NCBI RefSeq assembly: GCF_014695575.1
Contig: NZ_JACJOO010000040.1
Coordinates: 1 to 64,000, forward strand
Length of the DNA stretch: 64,000 nt
Source: Leptolyngbya sp. FACHB-8
GTDB taxonomy: Bacteria; Cyanobacteriota; Cyanobacteriia; Elainellales; Elainellaceae
Direction of reading: 5' to 3'
Shown here piece after piece: positions 59,610 to 64,000 of the stretch (position 1 is the stretch's first letter; each line of letters begins with the position of its first letter). The notes under the pieces are model-generated. The model was not told where the DNA came from, did not search any database, and saw nothing but the letters and a program-made list of their open reading frames with translations. The position numbers and the translations under genes are program-made.

Positions 59610-59912
59610 ATGCCTTACTCCACTTCATCTGAAACCATTGAAAAACTAGCCGCTGAGATTGGAGACAATGTTTATATTGATGTCGCCAAGTGGCATCTTT
59701 ACTTGCGCGAAGCCCACCTGCATACCATTCTGGCAGAGCAACTTTATCCCATGCTGTCTCAGGGCGTGCCTTCAAGCGATCGCGTCAAATCTCTGCTTCA
59801 AAGCATGACCGTATCCCTGGGGGGCGGCAAGCGAGAACTCCCTCTGGCGGACCTGATTCCTGATGCGGCACAACGACAGCTTCTACAAGTGCTGGAGGAT
59901 TTTCACGAGTAA
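59610..59912 (+). CDS. DUF3181 family protein
   Basis: The 100-residue soluble protein contains IEKLAAEIGDNVYIDVAKWHLYLREAHLH and LAEQLYPML, which I recognise as the cyanobacterial DUF3181 family. A Gly-rich turn (LGGGKRELPLADLIP) and a C-terminal helix follow. No function is known to me. It is monocistronic, followed by a 29-bp-arm hairpin about 140 bp downstream. Confidence 0.85.
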   Translation: MPYSTSSETIEKLAAEIGDNVYIDVAKWHLYLREAHLHTILAEQLYPMLSQGVPSSDRVKSLLQSMTVSLGGGKRELPLADLIPDAAQRQLLQVLEDFHE

Positions 59913-60049
59913 GTCTATCTAGATGTGCGTAGATATCTAGATCTGCCCTCCCATTGAGATGGGGTATGGAGGCCAGGGACGCAGTGCCCTTACCGCCATA
60001 CTCCCTTCAAAACTTTGAACCATAACCCCCGTTGCTAGTATCATGTCGG

Positions 60050-60118
60050 GTTAAATGCTGATGATAAGAAGTGGTGCGACGCAAAGCGCCGCACCACTTC
60101 TTATCATCAGCATTTAAC
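60050..60118. repeat. Perfect hairpin, 29-bp arms
   Basis: Arms 60050-60078 and 60090-60118 begin GTTAAATGCTGATGATAAG. The inner tip holds GCAAAGCG. It lies in the convergent gap 19 bp from the stop of the DUF3531 gene. Confidence 0.87.
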
Positions 60119-60136
60119 TTACTTGTTATAAGTGGG

Positions 60137-60592
60137 TTAATTGCTGTCAGGGTTCTCAGTAAAGGTTGAGCGTCGCTGGGGTATGCGCCAATCCTCGTTT
60201 TCGCCACCAATGACCACCCGTTCGATGGGGACATAGTCTTTGCTGAATTGCTTGAGGCTGTTGATCAGGATGTCGAGGGCGATCGCATCACTCGTGCCCA
60301 AATCAAACCAGCATCGGGCCCAGTAACCCTGATATTCCACCTCAGCCATATTGTGCATGACGGCCATCATGCTGTTGTCCGCAACGCTTTCGTCGTAGTT
60401 CATGTAGCTGATTTCCAGGCCGGTATCTTGTATCTGGAGATTTTCGGCGTTGAAGCCACCCAGCTTGCCCAGAAAGAACCAGGAGTTAAAGATCTCTTCG
60501 ATGTATTGCCGCTCCAGTTCTGACAACGCTGTGTTGAACTCCAACCAGATCCACAGATCGAAAAAGTCACACTCGCGAAATTCAACTTTCAT
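60137..60592 (-). CDS. DUF3531 family protein
   Basis: The product is 151 aa from ATG 60592 (MKVEFRECDFFDLWIWLEF), with AGGATG about 5 nt upstream. A GTG two codons earlier sits too close to that site. The conserved blocks ELERQYIEEIFNSWFFLGKLGGFNAENLQ and YQGYWARCWFDLGTSDAIALD match DUF3531, shared by cyanobacteria and plants. It is soluble and of unknown function. Confidence 0.85.
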   Translation of the reverse strand: MKVEFRECDFFDLWIWLEFNTALSELERQYIEEIFNSWFFLGKLGGFNAENLQIQDTGLEISYMNYDESVADNSMMAVMHNMAEVEYQGYWARCWFDLGTSDAIALDILINSLKQFSKDYVPIERVVIGGENEDWRIPQRRSTFTENPDSN

Positions 60593-60713
60593 CGCCACAT
60601 CCTAAATGCTTTGGCACCTTGCCCGCTCCCCATTATGGGATAGATTTTTGAGCATTGCTTAAAACCTCTGTAGAGAAGGTAGCAACGCGGTCCTCCCTAA
60701 AGCTGAGTATGCT

Positions 60714-61862
60714 TCACTGGCGATGACTCAGGCCGATCGCCTCTTGAATGCTGCTCAGATTATGGTCTTCTAAACGGCGCACCAAACCTTCTAAGATTCG
60801 GCGGAGCATGTAGGGGCCTTCGTAAATCCATCCGGTATAGAGCTGCACCAGGCTGGCCCCAACCGTGATTTTCTCCCAGGCATCCTCAGCCGTAAAGATG
60901 CCGCCTACGCCAATGATAGGAACGCGGCCCTCTGTTTTTTCGTAAATATAGCGAATGATCTCAGTGGAGCGTTGGCGTACAGGAGCCCCACTGATCCCGC
61001 CAGCTTCTTCTGTGACAAGTTGGCCTGTGGCTTCTAAAACCTGGGTCTTCAGCCCTTCCCGGGAGATGGTGGTATTAGTGGCAATAATTCCGGCCAGACG
61101 ATGGGTTTCTACCAGGCTGAGGATGTCTGCGATCGCCCCCCATTCCAGATCCGGCGCGATCTTAACCAGCAAAGGACGGTTCTCCGTATTTTCCTGTTGC
61201 AATGCCCCCAAGATCCGATCCAGTTGGTCGGCATCCTGCAAGGCCCGTAGCCCAGGAGTATTGGGAGATGACACATTCACTACAAAATAATCGCCCAGAG
61301 CTTTCAACAAGTGAAAACTGCTGCGGTAGTCCTCTGCGGCTTCTTCCAGGGGCGTAATTTTAGACTTGCCCAGGTTAATCCCTAAGGGAAAGGGTGCTTG
61401 CTTCTGTCCGAAGTGGTTTTCCGCTTCGACTTTAAGCCGCTGAGCCAGAGCTGCGGCTCCTTCATTGTTAAACCCCATGCGGTTGAGCGCTGCCTGGTCT
61501 TCAATCAGGCGAAACATGCGGGGCCGAGGGTTGCCTGGCTGGGCATGGAAGGTAACGGTGCCCATTTCTGCGAAGCCAAAGCCAAAACAGCTCCAGGTGC
61601 GCCCTGCCTCACCATTTTTGTCAAATCCTGCGGCCAACCCTACCGGGTTAGAAAAGGGAACTCCCCACAGGGTTTGGTGTAGAGCGGGGAAGTCAGGCGC
61701 CAGGGTGTGTTGAAGACGGGTCTGAAGCCAGGAGACAGGGGGGCGATCGCCCGTATCATGCAGCCAGGTTACGGCTCGCATAGCCTGGTGATGTAGATAT
61801 TCTGGATCAGCCTTAAGGGCAGAGAACAAAAAAGGCCGAATACCGAGCTGATAAAAATCCAC
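60714..61862 (-). CDS. pyrD: Dihydroorotate dehydrogenase (quinone), class 2
   Basis: The 382-residue flavoenzyme oxidises dihydroorotate to orotate in pyrimidine synthesis, passing electrons to the quinone pool. The N-terminal helix MDFYQLGIRPFLFSALKADPE anchors it at the membrane, as in class 2 enzymes. NPVGLAAGFDKNGE, NVSSPNTPGLRALQ (catalytic Ser region) and VGGIFTAEDA follow. The start is GTG at 61862 with AGGAG about 8 nt upstream. About 120 bp separate it from the DUF3531 gene. Confidence 0.94.
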   Translation of the reverse strand: MDFYQLGIRPFLFSALKADPEYLHHQAMRAVTWLHDTGDRPPVSWLQTRLQHTLAPDFPALHQTLWGVPFSNPVGLAAGFDKNGEAGRTWSCFGFGFAEMGTVTFHAQPGNPRPRMFRLIEDQAALNRMGFNNEGAAALAQRLKVEAENHFGQKQAPFPLGINLGKSKITPLEEAAEDYRSSFHLLKALGDYFVVNVSSPNTPGLRALQDADQLDRILGALQQENTENRPLLVKIAPDLEWGAIADILSLVETHRLAGIIATNTTISREGLKTQVLEATGQLVTEEAGGISGAPVRQRSTEIIRYIYEKTEGRVPIIGVGGIFTAEDAWEKITVGASLVQLYTGWIYEGPYMLRRILEGLVRRLEDHNLSSIQEAIGLSHRQ

Positions 61863-62448
61863 TGCCTGTCTCCTGATGGCACCTTGTCGATTATGTATGA
61901 ACAGGTGTTTCTATGGGTACTCTAAGCCTAAACGTTGAGATCTATAGGCACTGTGAATTGATTGTGCCAGATCGATAGACCTGACCTATCCTGTGGGCAT
62001 CCTATTGGATAGCTCGGATACGATTGTCTCCGGGAAGACTAGACACTATGTTCTTCATGCCGTCTATGTTGGAGTCTGCTGTATTTTCGGATAGGCTCGA
62101 AACAACTCATTTACTTGATTCAGTCTAAGGCCTCATCCCCTCGTCATTCTGCGAGGCTAGATGAGCCACTATCGCATCCCGCGTTTCAACACCAGAGGAT
62201 GCTTTCCCCAGGATGCATCGCGCCACCCAACCGTTTCTTTTGTACTCACCCCGATCCGGACTAGCATTAATGGACACGATCCTGGAGGATGCTGCCCAAC
62301 TGCGCTCTCCCAATAGAAAGCAACGCTTTGGTCTAGGAGATTGCCTCCCCCTGTCCTTTGCGGCTGACGGGGTAGTGCTTTATAGCCCGGCTCGACCTCA
62401 CCCACTGGCTACTGGCAGCCACTCATCAGGGGAAGCAGGAGTAAGTTA
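61863..62448. other. Divergent gap between pyrD and the GAF gene
   Basis: No palindromic element was recognised. A 78-codon frame at 62213-62449 abuts the GAF gene start and might be translated, but its sequence shows no family features and it has no clear Shine-Dalgarno sequence. Promoters of both genes should lie here. Confidence 0.5.
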
Positions 62449-64000
62449 ATGGGGTCTCCCAAACAACCGCCAAACCACGAAAAACATCTGGCTGCTTTGA
62501 AGCAAACCCTCCAATCTCTGCGGGAAGCAGAGAAAGAGGAGGATCTGCTGAATTTGGTGCTGGAGTATTTGCGGGCCGAGCTGGACTATGCGCTGGTTTG
62601 GATTGGTCGCTATGACCGGGTGCGCCACAGTTTACAGGGCAAAGGGGGAAGCACGACCGCTGGAGAGATCGCGGCTCTAAAGCAGCAGATGATGCTGTCA
62701 CCGGGCGATCTGATGGAGCAGGTGGTGATCCAGCAGCGCCCCATGGGGGTGCCTGACCTGCGGGAAGAACCCCGTGCTGGCGATTGGCGCAAAATCGCCA
62801 AGAAATTAGGCATTCAAGGCACGGTTATTTTTCCGGTGCGCCACCGCGATCGCTGTCTTGGCGTCATTCTTCTGGGTTCAACTCTATGGGGCGTTTCTCC
62901 CCACGCCGATGAAAAAGCCCGGTTAGCCATCCTGCTTGGTACCCTGGCGGCTGCCCTATTTCAGTTGGAGGAGGAAGAAAGCCGTCGGGCGGTGAAGCGT
63001 CCGGTTGAGCCGCTGATGACGTTGTTGGGGAAATTGCGATCACTCCCCAATCTAGAGGCGAGGCTCTCTGCTGTAGTGGACGAGACCCATAAGTTTCTGG
63101 CTCCGGATCGCACCAATATCTACTGGTTTGAGCGGGAGCGGCGCTACTTCTGGCGGCGGGTGGGCAGCCGTAAAGAGAAAACGGACGATGCCATGGCCAA
63201 TGGCTTCACGGCCCAAGAGGTCAACAGTTTTTATCAGGCTATGGCCGCTGACCAGATCGTGTCGATTGGAGAAGCCCATAGTTCCCTGAAGGCCGAGATG
63301 ACAGGCCGCTTGATGAAGCAGATTCAGGCGCGATCGCTCCTGGCTGCTCCGATCCTGTTGCAGAACGAGCTATACGGCTTTTTGGCGGTTGAGGGAAATG
63401 AACCCCGCATCTGGTCTGACGAAGAGAAAACCTACGTCCAGGGGGTAGCCCAACTGCTTGCCCTGACAGCACCCCTGGAGGGTATGGAGGAAACCGTTCA
63501 GCAAGCCAAAACGGATCAGGCTCTAACCGCTGAGATTGCTCAGGCCGTTTTTAGCGATACCGATTGGGAAGCCACTCTGAAGCGAGCAGCTCAGGTGGTA
63601 TGCCAACGATTGCGGGCTAGCTATTTTCTGCTGCTGCTTTACGACCCGGACCAGGAGATGTTTGACATCAAGTTTCAGCATCTCCCTTCGACTCGCCACA
63701 CGCTGCCATCGCAGCTCAATAGCCTCAATCCAGTGGACTGGCAAATGCTGGAGCGCAGTATGGAGGCCGTGGGCATCGAAAACCTGGAGGATGACCTGAA
63801 GCTGATGGCCTGGCGCACGCCTTTGCTGAATGTGGGCATGCAGTCTCTCCTTGTATGCAGCACAGCTCCCGGTCGCCCTATCGAAGCCCTCATTCTGGTG
63901 GGCCAGGAGAACGCCCGTACCTGGAACCGTTCAGAGCGAGAGGTGTTGCGAGTGGTGAGCCAGCAGTTAGGCATTACCCTGCACCAGTGGCAGTTACAAC
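62449..64000 (+). CDS. Multi-GAF-domain signalling protein, C-terminus beyond the window
   Basis: The visible 517 residues start at ATG 62449 (MGSPKQPPNHEKHLAALK), with AGGAG about 9 nt upstream. The frame stays open to the right edge. Three GAF-like domains can be traced: about 20-170 (RAELDYALVWIGRYDRV), about 190-345 (VDETHKFLAPDRTNIYWF, LLAAPILLQNELYGFLAVEG) and about 365-517 (AQVVCQRLRASYFLLLLYDP). No bilin-binding cysteine was evident. The output domain, perhaps a histidine kinase, cyclase or phosphatase, is not visible. It is probably a soluble sensor. Confidence 0.82.
   Translation, partial: MGSPKQPPNHEKHLAALKQTLQSLREAEKEEDLLNLVLEYLRAELDYALVWIGRYDRVRHSLQGKGGSTTAGEIAALKQQMMLSPGDLMEQVVIQQRPMGVPDLREEPRAGDWRKIAKKLGIQGTVIFPVRHRDRCLGVILLGSTLWGVSPHADEKARLAILLGTLAAALFQLEEEESRRAVKRPVEPLMTLLGKLRSLPNLEARLSAVVDETHKFLAPDRTNIYWFERERRYFWRRVGSRKEKTDDAMANGFTAQEVNSFYQAMAADQIVSIGEAHSSLKAEMTGRLMKQIQARSLLAAPILLQNELYGFLAVEGNEPRIWSDEEKTYVQGVAQLLALTAPLEGMEETVQQAKTDQALTAEIAQAVFSDTDWEATLKRAAQVVCQRLRASYFLLLLYDPDQEMFDIKFQHLPSTRHTLPSQLNSLNPVDWQMLERSMEAVGIENLEDDLKLMAWRTPLLNVGMQSLLVCSTAPGRPIEALILVGQENARTWNRSEREVLRVVSQQLGITLHQWQLQ

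Noticed and set aside
62213-62449. A 78-codon frame directly before the GAF gene
   Set aside because: Its stop meets the GAF start, which is suggestive, but there is no clear ribosome-binding site and the product is low in conserved character. Left as part of the gap.
1-64000. tRNA, rRNA, tmRNA and CRISPR arrays
   Set aside because: No T-loop-like GGTTCRA sequences with matching stems, no rRNA segments and no regularly spaced direct repeats were recognised. The many palindromes are inverted repeats with varying spacing, not CRISPR.

Overview
The window is cyanobacterial. HIP1 octamers (GCGATCGC and variants) are frequent on both strands. It encodes the photosystem I assembly factor Ycf3, a one-helix high-light-inducible chlorophyll-binding protein, a principal SigA-type sigma factor, an LL-diaminopimelate aminotransferase, and many small protein families known mainly from cyanobacteria (DUF5340, DUF4278, DUF6391, DUF3181, DUF3531). 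A fraC-fraD-fraE operon for septal, filament-integrity proteins points to a filamentous species. Gene content and style would fit a Leptolyngbya-like organism, but the sequence alone does not fix the genus. No heterocyst, nitrogen-fixation, phage or CRISPR genes were seen.

Layout. 0-6 kb: a probable transposase fragment at the left edge, a hairpin-rich gap, dihydrolipoyl dehydrogenase, trpC, DUF5340 and a long coiled-coil protein. 6-13 kb: a class V aminotransferase, then an accessory-looking stretch with a glycosyltransferase, an APH-like kinase, a B12-binding radical SAM protein and about 1 kb of gene-free hairpin elements. 13-22 kb: mutL, two membrane proteins of unknown function, ycf3, gatC and a three-gene PhnDCE-type ABC importer with a double-length permease. 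22-32 kb: the fraCDE operon (minus strand), a fused tandem cobalamin-adenosyltransferase-like protein, crcB, mntP, dapL, gpsA, a 51-residue membrane protein and an ABC ATPase. 32-45 kb: smpB, a YciI protein, a 2H RNA ligase-like protein, a DUF4278 repeat protein, an orphan pseudopilin, a MidA/NDUFAF7 methyltransferase, hli, a sulfotransferase, DUF4112, an unknown gene coupled to rnc, an RNB exoribonuclease, rpsR, rpmG and an RDD protein. 45-64 kb: moeA, rpoD/sigA, a response regulator, several exported proteins, a cysteine desulfurase-like protein, a VanX-like dipeptidase, a CAP-domain protein, a methyltransferase, DUF3181, DUF3531, pyrD and the start of a multi-GAF protein that runs off the right edge.

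The most distinctive feature is not a gene. About thirty long-armed hairpins and small palindromic elements fill the intergenic gaps. At least five families recur in the window (called A to E below). Two copies of family D are exactly 122 bp and are flanked by 7- or 8-bp direct repeats beginning and ending in TA. One element at 30921-31113 is split by a second element with 12-bp terminal inverted repeats and a 9-bp target duplication. Copies within a family differ mainly by paired, compensatory changes in the two hairpin arms. No transposase able to move them is complete in the window. The gene-level content is mostly housekeeping. The interplay worth following is between these elements, the gene ends where they sit, and two RNA-processing nucleases (RNase III and an RNB exonuclease) whose genes meet tail to tail across two such hairpins.
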